NCBI GenBank assembly: GCA_933228675.1
Contig: OW121741.1
Location: 77,117,887-77,181,886, forward strand
From: Stomorhina lunata
Taxonomy: Eukaryota; Arthropoda; Insecta; Diptera; Rhiniidae
DNA length: 64,000 nt
Direction: 5' to 3'
Position numbers and translations under genes: made by a program. Below the pieces are notes generated by a model, which had not been told where the DNA came from, searched no databases, and saw nothing but the letters and a program-made list of their open reading frames with translations. Shown here piece by piece: positions 1 to 10,208 of this stretch; position 1 is the stretch's first letter; each line of letters opens with the position of its first letter.

Positions 1-445
1 AAATATAGAATAGAGAAGTTTTATGCAACTATTGGTCAGTATATCAAATTTTATAGGATTTGGTCCATATTTCACTTTAGCTTTCATATAAAAACCACTC
101 CCACAAACCAACAAAAAATATAAGAAAGGCCAGTTAAAAGCTATTAAATTAGAAACTATGACAGCTATGGCCACTAAATTTTGCAAGAATAAGCTTTATA
201 AATATAAATACCAGCCAGTGTGTAACAGTTTGTGGCAATAGGTCAACATTTGTCTATAGTTGTTGTATATACAATATTAGATCCTCTTTTTATATCTACA
301 ATCAAAAAAATTTGGAGGTAGTTTCTGTATATTAAGATTGCGCCAAGGAAATAAGATGTCAATGTCCAGACTTTATATACGGTAGATGAATAAGGAACTC
401 CTAACAAATAAGCTACTGCAACCGTGACTTAGCCCATTGTAACAA
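1..445 (+). mobile_element. HINE family B, 3' part, cut by window edge
   Basis: Matches the interior and 3' part of the full family B copy at 17546-20108 (from about 18410 onward), including phrases on gttttatgcaact and the run ending in aaggaactcctaac. The left end lies outside the window. It is non-coding and decayed, with many indels against the full copy. The right limit is approximate because similarity fades near 440. Confidence 0.75.
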
Positions 446-769
446 AAATAGATTTTTAAATATCTTGAGACTTTTGAGTAAAAAAGTCAAACTTATTAAA
501 ATTTTTAAAAATAATAAATTTTTTATTGCATATGCTCAGGAGAGTCTTGAAGGGTGTAGACTATTTTGGAAACCCCCTAATAATTAGAAAAGTTTTCAAC
601 CGGGTTTAAAATAATATATTTCATTGGAAAGCCCATTTAGTTCTCAATATCATGCTTTTCTGTATAATGACTTTAAAATTTTTGGGACACTCTAATGTAT
701 ATGCAAATCGATGCACAAAATTTTAACACAATCGTTTCAACTATAAACCTTCTTCTGTTATCCTTGACT
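446..769. other. AT-rich non-coding stretch
   Basis: No open frame, RNA gene or repeat unit is recognised. Short phrases such as ttggaaagcccattt look like anonymous decayed repeat. Confidence 0.4.
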
Positions 770-1103
770 CCCAGTGGAGCATAGGGCTTCAACCATCCTT
801 TTATATCGAACTCTATTGCGAGATGTTAGGCATACATTATTCCATGAATAGTTTGCTGCTTGTAACTCCGCATCAATTGGCCTATCCATCGCCATTTCCG
901 TTGACATACCTCTGTAGAAGAAGGGATTTGGTTTGTAGTGTTTAGTAGATCTTCATTTCTTATTCGATTTGGCCACCATATATTAAGGATTTGCCGCAAG
1001 CATTTGTTTGCAAAGGTTTGCAGGCGCTTATCGATGGCATTTGTGCGTTTCCAAGTTTCGCAGCCGTAATACAAGATGGACTTAAATAAACCTACCTTCA
1101 CTT
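770..1103 (-). pseudogene. Non-LTR reverse transcriptase, C-terminal fragment
   Basis: On the minus strand, 1101-826 reads a 91-residue peptide with the typical end of RTE/CR1-type LINE polyproteins: LFKSILYYGCETWK, then ANKCLRQILNIWWPN, NEDLLNTTNQ and RKWRWIGQLMR. This part follows the reverse-transcriptase fingers and palm in the family. The catalytic domain is absent, and downstream (780-825) the frame decays. It is a dead fragment. The clade is uncertain: this 'WWPN...NQ...WGWIGH' tail is known to me from RTE-like elements of insects and flatworms. It differs from the RTE pieces at 3590-5362 and 20506-21118, so a second LINE lineage is present. Confidence 0.75.
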
Positions 1104-2020
1104 AACTTCCAAAAATATCTTTAAATTACATAAATCACCAAAGATATATCTCTTCGTTTTCAAAACAAACTTTTTAATAAGTCGACAGTCTGTGCACATT
1201 TTACCTCAGTAATGTAGGGTATGCTATCGTCGTGATTGTCCGACAATAATACTTCAATTATTGTTAAAATAATAGAAATGCTTGAATACAAAAATATCTC
1301 AAACGTACATATTTGTGATCCCTAATGTCAGCATTGATGTACTATCTCATTAGGGAAATCAGTTGATTAAATATTTGACAATATAAAAGTATCTAATACC
1401 AAACATGTGTGTAAACATAAATTGGAAAGTTCATGACTTATCATACTAAGGCCAGTTTTTCCATCCCCACACGTGTCTAGTAAAATACTAACAAAGAAAT
1501 TTCCTGAAATATGTCAACTTTAAGTTCATTGTTTTATTATAAGGTCAAGGGAGAGACCATGTGTTAGCCTTTACCAAAAACTTCAGGAACTTATTTACTC
1601 CCATTTTAGTGAATTCAAAATATGACAGAAGGTGGCATTCTTTTACGAAAAACTTTAATTATGTTTCAATTTAAAACAGCCAAGGACAAACCATACATTT
1701 GATATGACTAGTTTTAGACAAATAAATTTTGATGACATACGAGCACATACACGAAAAACAACAATTGCAAAGTGCATAAAAATAACTTTAAATGATGAAG
1801 CGGAAACAGACCACGGAGCTTTTAAAATATTATCTGCTGCTACCAGTACAAATGCAAATTCGCATATGTGTTAAAGCCCTTAACTGATTTAGTAATATTT
1901 CTTTAAGATAGACTTAAGCATCAGCCTATTTATAAAAGCTGTGTCATATTTAAGTATTCCTTATCCCGTTTTAAGAAACTGAGACCCTTGAATGCTTCTT
2001 TCTACTTTTGAAAAATTGTT
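1104..2020. other. AT-rich stretch, no clear gene
   Basis: Mostly anonymous sequence. The only coding-like piece is the short open frame at 1704-1874, listed separately. No tandem repeat or terminal inverted repeat was found. Confidence 0.4.
1704..1874 (+). CDS. Short open frame, unknown, possibly a decayed coding remnant
   Basis: ATG to TAA, 56 residues, beginning MTSFRQINFDDIRAHTRK and ending in TNANSHMC. The composition is less AT-skewed than its surroundings and rich in charged and Thr residues, which is why it is noted. No splice sites, homologous family or neighbouring gene supports it. It may be part of a worn transposon gene or chance. I do not recognise it. Confidence 0.2.
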   Translation: MTSFRQINFDDIRAHTRKTTIAKCIKITLNDEAETDHGAFKILSAATSTNANSHMC

Positions 2021-2554
2021 TAATGGCTCGATTATCCATTGCAACTGAACTTAGGTAAAGTTGCCAGTTGCCAAAATTGCATTACGGATGGAAAATTGCA
2101 ACTGATAATTTCAGTTGAAATATTGGCAACCATATTTTATGTTGATATAAATATTTTTTCATTGAAAAGGCAAAATTCAAGTTTTCATGAAAATCTTCTG
2201 ATTTCTTAGATTTAAATATTTTTTTTTTTTTCGTATATGTTAAATGTACAACAAAAACACAATTCGAGGAACTAGTGCTACATATGGAAGCAAATCCAAA
2301 TGTTGCCTGTGGAATACACGCTTTTGAACAGACAAAAGCCATTGCCTAATCGGTATGAGCTGAGGTATCAAAGACATTGTGGGTGGAAGCTCCCATCCTC
2401 AAAAACACTTAAAGCTGCACACATCCAAAAAATGTATTGTTTACGTTCTTGGTGGTTAGAGATGTGTAAAAAATTATAACTTTTGGCAACTGACTATGCG
2501 TTGCCACATGTCAAGCCAACTCAAGTTAAGTTGCAATCGATAATCGAGCCATAA
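2021..2554. mobile_element. Harbinger-like MITE with TAA duplication
   Basis: The ends are inverted: TGGCTCGATTATCCATTGCA at 2024 and, on the other strand, TGGCTCGATTATCGATTGCA ending at 2551. The match continues for about 35 bp with a few differences. Both ends are flanked by TAA (2021-2023 and 2552-2554), which fits the 3-bp TWA target of PIF/Harbinger elements. The about 528-bp body has no transposase. The superfamily is inferred from the target size only. Confidence 0.65.
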
Positions 2555-2649
2555 ATTAAACGGACATTTTTACTTTCATGCCTAGAAAATCAGGAGTTTC
2601 TGATTTCCCAATATTTATGTTTATTACAAGTACATTTTTCTGTTATTTA

Positions 2650-3226
2650 AAAAGACCATATTCGCAAAATACTTTTAAGATGGTGCAATTACATCCGTAT
2701 TTTGAATATCCTCAGCAGTTCCTTTTGGGATGTCATCGGAGAAATCATCCAAATTTTAACATCACACAGTTGGCATTTTCCCCGAGGCATGTCAGGAAAG
2801 ATCTTCGCGTGTATGAGGATAGCATACAAAGATATGTACTTGATCCTTTAGATCATACCTCATACATGGCAGCATTAAACAACATTCATAAAGACGCCAC
2901 CACCGCCCATAGCAGAAGAAGAAAAGAACCTGCCGCGGAAAACAAGAGTCGTTCTGGCTCAACTGAGATCGGGATGGAGCAATAGATTAAATGTCTTTTG
3001 GTCCCGCATAGACCGTGCCGTCCCTAACATATGCCCAGCTTGTGGTCAGGGACCTCATGATACCCTCCACATTTTCAACTGTACCGCCAACCCTACTTCA
3101 CTTAGTCCTGAGGATTTGTGGACTCATCCAGTTGAAGTAGCACAATTTCTTGGCCTTGATCTCCAAACAGATAACCCATAAAAACAAAATTATAAAATTG
3201 TAAATGTTAGAGCTGTTACAACAACA
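2650..3226 (+). pseudogene. Jockey-clade LINE, 3' end of ORF2 and tail
   Basis: The first frame reads QQFLLGCHRRNHPNFNITQL through DPLDHTSYMAALNNIHKDAT. After a frameshift near 2900 a second frame reads LPRKTRVVLAQLRSGWSNRL and then IDRAVPNICPACGQGPHDTL, HIFNCTANPTSLSPEDLW and VAQFLGLDLQTDNP before a stop. This is the standard C-terminus of Jockey-clade polyproteins, including the C-x2-C-x7-H-x4-C motif. The stop is followed by a short 3' UTR and a CAA-repeat tail near 3220. It is 5' truncated, as usual for LINE insertions; the left limit is approximate. The same tail recurs at 5363-6475. Confidence 0.85.
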
Positions 3227-3589
3227 ACAATACCCTATATTTAGTAGATTGGCCTATAACTGAATAAATACCAATGATCAATTATGCTTTTATCTGTAAA
3301 AGACTAAATAATATTGAAAGTTTGACATCGAAGATTATTTGGGAATTTAAGAAAAATTGTGGGAGGAATAGCAGAGCGAGGCGGTCTATATATCATCCAA
3401 TCATGAACTCGTTCTATGATATATAGACCGGTCTCTGAAGAAGCTCGATATGAGCCGAGAAATGTAGTTGCCGACACAAAAGGCAATACATTTTGATAGC
3501 AGAGTGAAATATTCGAAAATATTGAAAGCCATAACATTACTTTTGATACACAAAGCGACATAGGTGTCTCCCGATCAAATAACAAAAAT
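3227..3589. other. Linker with a perfect 15-bp hairpin
   Basis: Between the Jockey tail and the RTE fragment. CGGTCTATATATCAT at 3382-3396 is exactly repeated as its reverse complement at 3416-3430 with a 19-nt loop. The last part may belong to the RTE endonuclease region, but too decayed to say. No gene is seen. Confidence 0.5.
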
Positions 3590-5362
3590 GCAAAGGACGT
3601 TTAACGTCGCCAAGCTACAATCTTATCAAATTGCCGTCGATTACTAGCAACGAACAGCTCAATTACTCTGAGAAAATATTTATAGTTCCAACGACATCAG
3701 CAACATATTACCAACCTCATGAAAAACTGGTGCAAAGTCTGTACTAATTTTCCAAAACTCTCTTCCTAAAAACTCTTGGTATGACGCGGAGTGTCGCGAT
3801 GCCACTGTTGAGAACTGGAGAGAAAAGTAGGGAAAATAAAAGCATATTCCGACGAACAAAGAAAGAAATGTATAAGAGTCGTAATAAAGTGCTTAAATTT
3901 TTATCAAAAAGTTAACACCAGACGAATAATTTTAGCAACTGTGTTTTCTCCTGTAAGGACGACGAAGGAAACCTGGTGACAGATGCTGAAAACGTACTGA
4001 AACTATGAAAGGAGTACTTTTGCAAATTACTGGTATCAAATGTAAGCGCCCAAGATGACACGACTGAAGAAATCAGTGATCACTACTAAAAAAAACAAAG
4101 CTATGGGTGCCGATGGTAAGCCATCAGAGCTTTTCAAAATTGAAGGTCATGAGTTATTAATGCGTATGTTCCAGCTTATAAAAACCATATGGTAAGAAGA
4201 ACGAATGCCAGACGGTTGGACGGTCTTAGTGTTCGTTGCCCAGTGCACAAAACCATATGTGCCAATTATAAAGATATAAGCCTTCTTTCAATTACATATA
4301 AGATGCTATTGGCCATACTGTGTGAAAAGCTATAGCCCAAAGTTAACGAAATAATTGGGACCTATCAATTTGGCATAAAGGTAAAGGGCCAATGAACGCG
4401 GCAAGCGGCTACGGGCGGCAATCAGCTGTTTTTTAATTGGTCAAATTTGAAGCGGCAATGAAAAAAAGTAGAACTTTGTTCTACTTTTCCGCGCTGCAGA
4501 TTTTTTCAGTGCTGCCAGATTTAATTATATCCTACTCAAATATATTTTTATATGAATATTTTTGTAAACAAACGCACATTTTATGTACTGGCAATACTAC
4601 GACCGCCCGCAGCCGCATGCCTCGTGTATTGGCCTTGTACCTTAAGACCAGTTAAATCTACAACTGATTAGATCTTTACACTACGTCAAATCCTGAAGAA
4701 GACCTAAGAAAAAGAAATAGACACATATCATTTCTTCGTTGGCAACATAGCTGCTTTTGGCAGTTCGAGTTTGGCTTATAAACAAGATTACATTAACTAA
4801 TACTACCTTATCAGTTAAAGTAGCTATTTAAGAGCTCATCGAAAACCTTCATAATTAAACGGAGATTCAGACAAGGCGATAGTTAATCAAGCGACCTCTT
4901 TAATACAACTAGAACAATTTTTAACAGAAAACACATGCTACTCGCGTTAGCCGATGATATTGTCATCCAAGGATGCACATTCTGCGATTTGTCAGCTGTC
5001 ATTTCAAGTATTGATAAGGAATCAATGAAAAAGGGTCAAGTTGTCGAGGACAAAGGAAAAATTTATGGTTTCTATAAGCAGACGAATGTCTAGACGACTA
5101 GAATTGGACCATATGTTTTTATATGGTGCTGAATCATGGACACTTGTGCAGGCAGTTGGACCAGGACCAGACTGCATCAACAATGAATATAGACATCGAG
5201 TTTTCATTAAGATCGAGCCATAAGCTGTATGAGCTATACACTCACATCTACTTTGTAAAACGCATTAAACAGCAGCGGCTGCGTTGGCTACGATATGTTG
5301 TGGGAATGGATGAAAATAATCCAGCAAGAAAAGTGTTTAAAAAGTGCCAAGAAAGATCATAG
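3590..5362 (+). pseudogene. RTE-clade LINE, decayed reverse transcriptase
   Basis: Reading through several frameshifts gives, in order: FNVAKLQSYQIAVDY, SWYDAECRDATVENWREK, KDDEGNLVTDAENVLK, NKAMGADGKPSELFK, EERMPDGWT, CANYKDISLLSITYKMLLA, QFG, then RPVKSTTD and IFTLRQILKKT, a worn RQGD / LADDI stretch near 4870-4960, LYGAESWTL near 5130, and RIKQQRLRWLRYV with ENNPARKVF near 5270-5335. These follow the RTE order from the end of the endonuclease through reverse transcriptase to the C-terminus. Stops and frameshifts are numerous, so it is dead. A MITE interrupts it at 4380-4641, and a Jockey tail follows directly at 5363. Confidence 0.85.
4380..4641. mobile_element. Short TIR element inserted in the RTE corpse
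   Basis: Inverted ends GGTAAAGGGCCAAT (4380) and, on the other strand, GGTACAAGGCCAAT (ending 4641). The similarity continues through GCGGC and CGGGCGG for about 40 bp. It is GC-rich at the ends in an AT-rich host. The LINE frame reads QFGIK before it and LRPVKSTTD after it, close to the FRPGKST expected, so it is a clean insertion. An internal hairpin (AAAGTAGAA...TTCTACTTT) lies near 4466-4490. No transposase, and no certain target duplication. Confidence 0.7.
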
Positions 5363-6475
5363 CATATTTAAGGAAAGCGTACAGATTTGTGTAGGTGATC
5401 CTTTAGGTTGGACCTTGTTTATGGCATCTTTTACCCACATTCATAGTGGCGATATTTACTCCGCGATTACAGGTTATCGCATGAATCTTGTGTTTAGAGG
5501 CCGTCAAACGGAAAAAGTAGTCGTTCTGGCATAAATGATTTTAAGATGAAGTAACAAACTTTAAATTTTTGGTCTTTGGTATTTCATTTTCAATTATCAA
5601 CATTTCTTTAATAAGCCCTGAGAATTTTTGGAGTCATCTCGTTGATGTAGTACAACTTTTTATTGTTGTTAGGATCGTGCCATCCTCAACGTATGTCTAA
5701 CATAATTTCAGTATCCTCTGACAACACCTTATTTTCAATTGTGCCGTCAACACTTCATTACCTAGCTCAGATAATTTTTTGAGTCATCCAGTTGATGAAG
5801 TATAACTGTTTGCTATTGTTGGGATCATGCCGTGCTCAACATATGTCCAACATAGTTTCAGTGTCCTCATATAACACCACATTTTCAACTGTTAGCACTT
5901 CTTTACTTAGCCTTGAGAATTTTTGGAGTCATCCAGTTAATGTAGTACAACTTTTTGTTATTGCTAAGATCGTACCATCCTCAACGTAAGTCTGACATAA
6001 TTTCAGTGTCCTCTTGTAACACCATATATTAAATTGTGCTGTCAACACTTCATTGCTTAGCCCTAAAAATTTTTGGAGTCATCCAGTTAATATAGTATAA
6101 TTTTTTGTTATTGTAAAGATCGTGTCATCCTTAACGTATGTCTAACATAATTTCAGTGTCTTCTTGTAACAATATATTTTCAATTGTGCCGTCAACACTT
6201 TTTTCACTTAGCCCTGAACATTTTTGGAGTCATCCAGTTGAGTTAGTACAACTTTTTGTTGTTAAGATCGTGCCGTCCTCAACGTATGTCCAAAATAAAT
6301 TCAGTGTCCTCTTCTGACACCACATTTTCAACTGTTAACGTTTTTTTGCTATGCCCTAAAAATTTTTGGAGTCATCCACTTGATGAAGGCAAAGTTTTTG
6401 GCCTAGATCCCTTAACACCAGATTGATAAAATTGTCAATATTAGAGCAGTTAAAACTACATCAATAGTGCTAAAC
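5363..6475 (+). pseudogene. Jockey 3' end with internally amplified terminal domain
   Basis: The first part (about 5370-5535) reads ESVQICVGDPLGWTLFMASF, matching the segment ahead of the zinc motif in the copy at 2650-3226. The terminal domain is then repeated about six times (5560-6400), and only the last unit continues into the normal end (ttggcctagatccc, then ttagagcagttaaaac). All frames are broken. The tandem part is listed separately. Confidence 0.8.
5560..6400 (+). repeat. About 150-bp tandem array derived from a Jockey 3' end
   Basis: The phrase tttttggagtcat recurs near 5620, 5772 (variant), 5919, 6068, 6221 and 6360, giving spacings of roughly 140-153 bp. Each unit carries a worn version of the Jockey sequence from the zinc motif to WTHPVEVAQF, for example FWSHPVNVVQLFVI. 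About six units differ from each other by 10-20 percent by eye. Confidence 0.8.
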
Positions 6476-6558
6476 TGGATGGAGAATAAATGAGCTAAGG
6501 TGTTGAAGCATTGCTTTAGGATCAATGAAAAAAAATTTACAATTTCATAGATATGGCG

Positions 6559-6645
6559 ACAAAATTTTTCGCTGCAGGTGGCTGCAGCCATGTTTTTAAA
6601 TTTTTTATTATATACCCTTGTGTGAATAATACTTTGAAAATATTT
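6559..6645 (+). repeat. Dispersed repeat, copy 1
   Basis: Contains TTCGCTGCAGGTGGCTGCAG followed by an AT stretch and tatacccttgtg. A second copy is at 8967-9035. The core GCTGCAGGTGGCTGCAG is a direct repeat of GCTGCAG around GTG. Family unknown. Confidence 0.6.
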
Positions 6646-6764
6646 CTCAGAAATATACGGATTGTTTAAATAAGTTCTATTTAAATGTTAAGTTTTTCAT
6701 AAGCAAATTAAATGTAAGGAATAAAGTAAGAATAAATATAAGGAATAAAGGTAGACAAATCACA

Positions 6765-7412
6765 TTGTCTACCTTTGCGTAGTTTTCTACGCATGCAATA
6801 TTATTTATAGTTTTTGGTACAAAATTTTTAAAACTCTGGGAGGAAACAGTTAGAAAAAGTAATTTATATTTATTTGGTAGACGAAAAAGCTTTTTTTTTT
6901 TGCATTTCGAAGTCTTAAATTAGCTTTCCACCGAGAAAGACTATATGAGGAAAAACCATTACCCATTGTCATGAACATAGTTCAAAGCAATACGTTGGTA
7001 CTGATTTTGTTAGCTTAAGCTTATACTCAATAGTACGCTGGCCGAAAGTTGTGAAATAGTAGTGGTCAGGGATGGACAGCGCCCTATAATAAAGCCTCGA
7101 ATTTCGGAAAAAACGACAGAAGTAAAGTTGGAAACCTAATATTTTGAAGATTTGAAGGGTATAAAGGTAGCAAGCACATTTTATATAACTAACAGATGTA
7201 TCTCTTTACTAGATTATGAAGATTCTGGCACTAATTCTTCTTCATCTCCTTTTTAGTTTTTCTTGTAAACGGTGTAAAAATAATAATCAAAAAGAACTTT
7301 TCCATGTGTTAAAATCACAATGATTGACAAAAAAGAACCATGACATCAAAAATTCCTACCAAAAACGTATGTTTTTTCCCATATGCGTAGAAAACTACGC
7401 AAGGGTAGACAA
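6765..7412. mobile_element. MITE-like element with hairpin-bearing ends
   Basis: TTGTCTACCTTTGCGTAG begins at 6765. On the minus strand, TTGTCTACCCTTGCGTAG begins at 7412. The match runs about 33 bp and includes the hairpin GCGTAGTTTTCTACGC (6777-6792 and 7385-7400). The interior is non-coding. No target duplication is evident. Confidence 0.5.
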
Positions 7413-7563
7413 CGTAACTTTTTTCATCCAGTCCATAAAAAAGAAAATTTCGGAGTAAAAAATTGCCTTAAATTATGCAAAATCATGTTACTTAGAAAGT
7501 CAATAAATTTTGTTAACTTAAAGCTAGCACTTCCAAATAAAACAGAGAAATTGTGTAGCGTTT

Positions 7564-7579
7564 GCGTAGTTTTCTACGC
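7564..7579. repeat. Third copy of the GCGTAG hairpin
   Basis: GCGTAGTTTTCTACGC, a 6-bp stem with a TTTT loop, identical to the hairpins at 6777 and 7385. The surrounding 7413-7746 is otherwise anonymous AT-rich sequence. Confidence 0.6.
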
Positions 7580-7746
7580 AAAGAGCAGATGAAGGTTAAA
7601 TAACCGCAAAGCCTACACACTTACTCTTAAAGAACAGGCTGGATAAATTCGAAAAGCGTTGAAGACTAATAAGAACATATTTAAAGTTACGGAAATGAGT
7701 ATTAACATAATTCTCGTTTTCCATTTCGCTTAAGAGTTCAGTTAAA

Positions 7747-8731
7747 TACCCTACAAGAAATTAATGACCGAAACTAACACATACAAAATTTTTTTACTAA
7801 TACATTTTTACAAAATTGTGAATGTAAGAGTGAAACAACAGCATAGTTTGCAGCTGTTTCATTCTTGCATACATTTCAACATGATTTGTCAAAATTATAA
7901 TTTTCACAATTTTACCAAGCGTCGTTGTAAACTGTCGAAAAATAAAAAATTGCAAAAATATATTAAATACTTTTTAAAATCAAATCAAAATTTAATGGAA
8001 ATTGTAAAAAACTTATAAATAAATAAAACTGTCATAATTAAAAAAAAAATTTTTCAGAAAAAATTAGCTAACAAACATTTTTCTAAAGCAAAGTTTTTAT
8101 AACTAAAATTTTGTATTAACTTAAATTTTTTCTTTAGAAAATATCCTGTTAAGTCCACAATATGATCAGACCTCACAATTGTCGGTAGTACAACGTTTGA
8201 AGCAGTTATTCAGGAATAGGTAAAGAATAATTTTTAAAGGAGTACATTAAATTTATTGTTAACAAATTTTTAAATTTTCCAGAAGGCTCTATGTCAACCA
8301 GCTTTTAGTGACGTGTACCCAGTTTAAACAGCCCTAATATTTGCAGACCTAATATTTTAATTTTTATCTGAATATGAAATTATTAAATACATTTTTTACA
8401 ACTTAAACTGTTTAATAATATTGTTTTACTACAAAAGATATTTTGGTCACCTGTGATCGATATATACATTAAGACTGACTACTCACCTGTGACCGATATA
8501 TACATCACCGTTGATAAGTAAAAACTATTAGAGTGAGCGGTTCGGATATACATATATAGAGCCTGAATAATACATGCATAAGAAAGAGAAGCAAAATCAC
8601 ATGCATACAAAAGTTTCGGTCAGCTTTTTCATATTTGCCTTAATAAAATGATAGAAACTGCTGACTGATATATTAGTCAGCACTACCAGTCAGTTGATCG
8701 GTCAAATGACTGGTCATGTTCTTGTAGGGTA
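7747..8731. mobile_element. TIR element, about 985 bp, no transposase
   Basis: TACCCTACAAGAA followed shortly by AATGACC at the left; on the other strand TACCCTACAAGAA followed by CATGACC at 8731. The interior holds repeated accgatatatacat phrases (8450-8520) and gactgactgata-type short repeats. A small open frame (7764-8018) has no recognisable family. Superfamily unassigned; no clear target duplication. Confidence 0.5.
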
Positions 8732-8742
8732 GATGATCTTAA

Positions 8743-8820
8743 CTACTGGCATTCAACAGTGGGTGACCCAGTTTGCTGATGAAGTTCATAGCGGGACAGA
8801 AAATGCAGCATTCCACACTG
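8743..8820 (-). CDS. Possible terminal exon of the poly-Q gene
   Basis: After an acceptor cacttag at 8822-8821 the minus strand reads 25 residues (QCGMLHFLSRYELHQQTGSP then TVECQ) and TAG at 8745-8743. The length is 78 nt. The phase is 0, which fits the donor at 9512 of the preceding exon. Base composition is clearly more GC-rich than the flanks. Against it: the acceptor has a poor pyrimidine tract, no polyadenylation signal is obvious, and a TIR element begins only 11 bp downstream. Treat as a candidate only. Confidence 0.3.
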   Translation of the reverse strand, partial: QCGMLHFLSRYELHQQTGSPTVECQ

Positions 8821-9512
8821 CTAAGTGTCACATAGTTTTTTCAGTATTCCTACTAATTATTAATCTAATTTCAAATCATAAAAAATTGAAAAAAAAAAGT
8901 AATTTATGAGATGAACCTAAGCCCGACTCGAACTGACAACCTCCTTTATAAAGATCTTTAGAAAATCCTTCGCTGCAGGTGGCTGCAGTTATTTTTATAA
9001 AATTCTTATTCTATGCCCTTGTGGTAATAATGTATTAAAAAAGCTTCAAGGATGAGATAAATATGTATGTTTTTTTCTAGTATATTAAATTTAAAAGAAT
9101 GATATTTATTTAACTATTGATGAATTTAATCGTTTAAACATGTTGCTGGGTTATGTGTATAACTACTTGAAAAACGCAAAAATATCATTAGCCGAACAGA
9201 AATCATGTTTCAAGCCTAGAAAGAAAATCGTTGTACTGTTTTGTCTAAGAGCTACTAAAAGCATTTGTATGTTTTTTAAAAAAGTAATTCAATTGTTAGT
9301 TAGACCAAAAAGAAATACAATAGAAAAAAAGTTGAAAACCAAACAAATAAAAAATACAACAGCCACTGAGGAAAATCCAAGGATAATTACTATTTCGAAT
9401 TATCAACAAAATAAAGGGAGGCAAAATTCAAAATAGAAATTAATATTGAAAAAAAATTTTGAAAAATAAAAAAACAAAACCAAAAAAACGATTGTGACAA
9501 CCTTGTTGTTAC
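8821..9512. other. AT-rich stretch with dispersed repeat copy 2
   Basis: Holds the second copy of the GCTGCAGGTGGCTGCAG repeat (about 8967-9035). It would be an intron if the exon at 8743-8820 is real. A 98-residue Lys- and Asn-rich open frame at 9140-9436 on the plus strand looks like chance reading of AT-rich DNA. Confidence 0.4.
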
Positions 9513-9672
9513 GAGCACTGAATCTAGGTTATCTCTACTTCCGCCTTCCGCCGGCATCGATTTGCTAAAAAATATCCTAGCCAAACTGTCTAACCTGGCG
9601 CTAACCAATGGTGATTTCTCCGAATGCTCAGACTGATCGGAGTTATCTTGTTCTGAGCTGGCCGAACGATTG
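9513..9672 (-). CDS. Exon of unidentified poly-Q gene (third supported exon)
   Basis: The acceptor is strong: ttttgattttccag ends at 9673. The first base completes an AGC Ser codon with the AG left by the exon at 10089. It then reads NRSASSEQDNSDQSEHSEKS, PLVSARLDSLARIFFSKSMP and AEGGSRDNLDSVL, a Ser- and acid-rich tail with several possible phosphorylation sites. Codon use is balanced, in contrast to the AT-rich flanks. The 3' limit is uncertain: a donor GTAAC gives an end at 9513 (phase 0), a donor GTTGTC gives 9502, and the frame stays open to about 9390 through Phe-rich residues that look intronic. Function unknown. Confidence 0.75.
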
Positions 9673-10088
9673 CTGGAAAATCAAAATAAATTTGTTTTTT
9701 GTTTGTTTGTGTTTTGAAATAAATTTGGGGGAAAAACAAGAAAGAAAAGAATTTTGTTGGTTAAATTTCAAAAAAGAAGAAAAAAAAGGGCAAATTAGAG
9801 TTAAAATTATAAGAAAAGCCTTAAATTAAAGTGCTTTTTTGTGGTTTATTTAAAATTAAATAAAAACATTAAAATTAAAAAAAAACTGCCAATTATTTTT
9901 GGTTTTAATTAAGAACTTAGTATAAAGTTTAATTTGTATATTTGTTTTAGTATTTTTTTTGGCAAAAATTTGTTTTTAAATTTTCTTAAATTTTTTTTCT
10001 TTTTTGTTGTATGTATATATTTTCTTTAAAATGTTTGTTTTTGGGTTTTCTTATGATTATTGATTGATTTGGCAGTTTTAGCACTTAC
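9673..10088 (-). other. Intron (416 bp)
   Basis: Bounded by donor GTAAGTGC (10088-10081) and acceptor ttttccag (ending 9673). AT-rich, without repeats worth naming. Confidence 0.7.
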
Positions 10089-10208
10089 CTACTGTAGATA
10101 TGTCTTCGATTAGCTGCTGTCAAGGCTGATACATCAAATTCTATAGCTGAATTCGAACGTTTCAATCCATTTTGTTTTTGTAATTTTTTCATTAAATGTT
10201 TGGCTTTC
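10089..10208 (-). CDS. Exon of unidentified poly-Q gene (second supported exon)
   Basis: 120 nt. One base (G) completes the Lys codon begun upstream, followed by KAKHLMKKLQKQNGLKRSNS and AIEFDVSALTAANRRHIYS, with AG left for the next exon. The donor GTAAGTGC at 10088 is near consensus. The acceptor (aataaaaaag) has a weak pyrimidine tract. The basic KKLQKQ and KRSNS stretch suggests a regulated linker or phosphosite, but I do not recognise a domain. It is the in-frame join with both neighbours that makes this exon credible. Confidence 0.75.

Noticed and set aside
9140..9436. 98-residue Lys/Asn-rich frame
   Set aside because: AT-rich composition bias alone explains it; no splice or family evidence.
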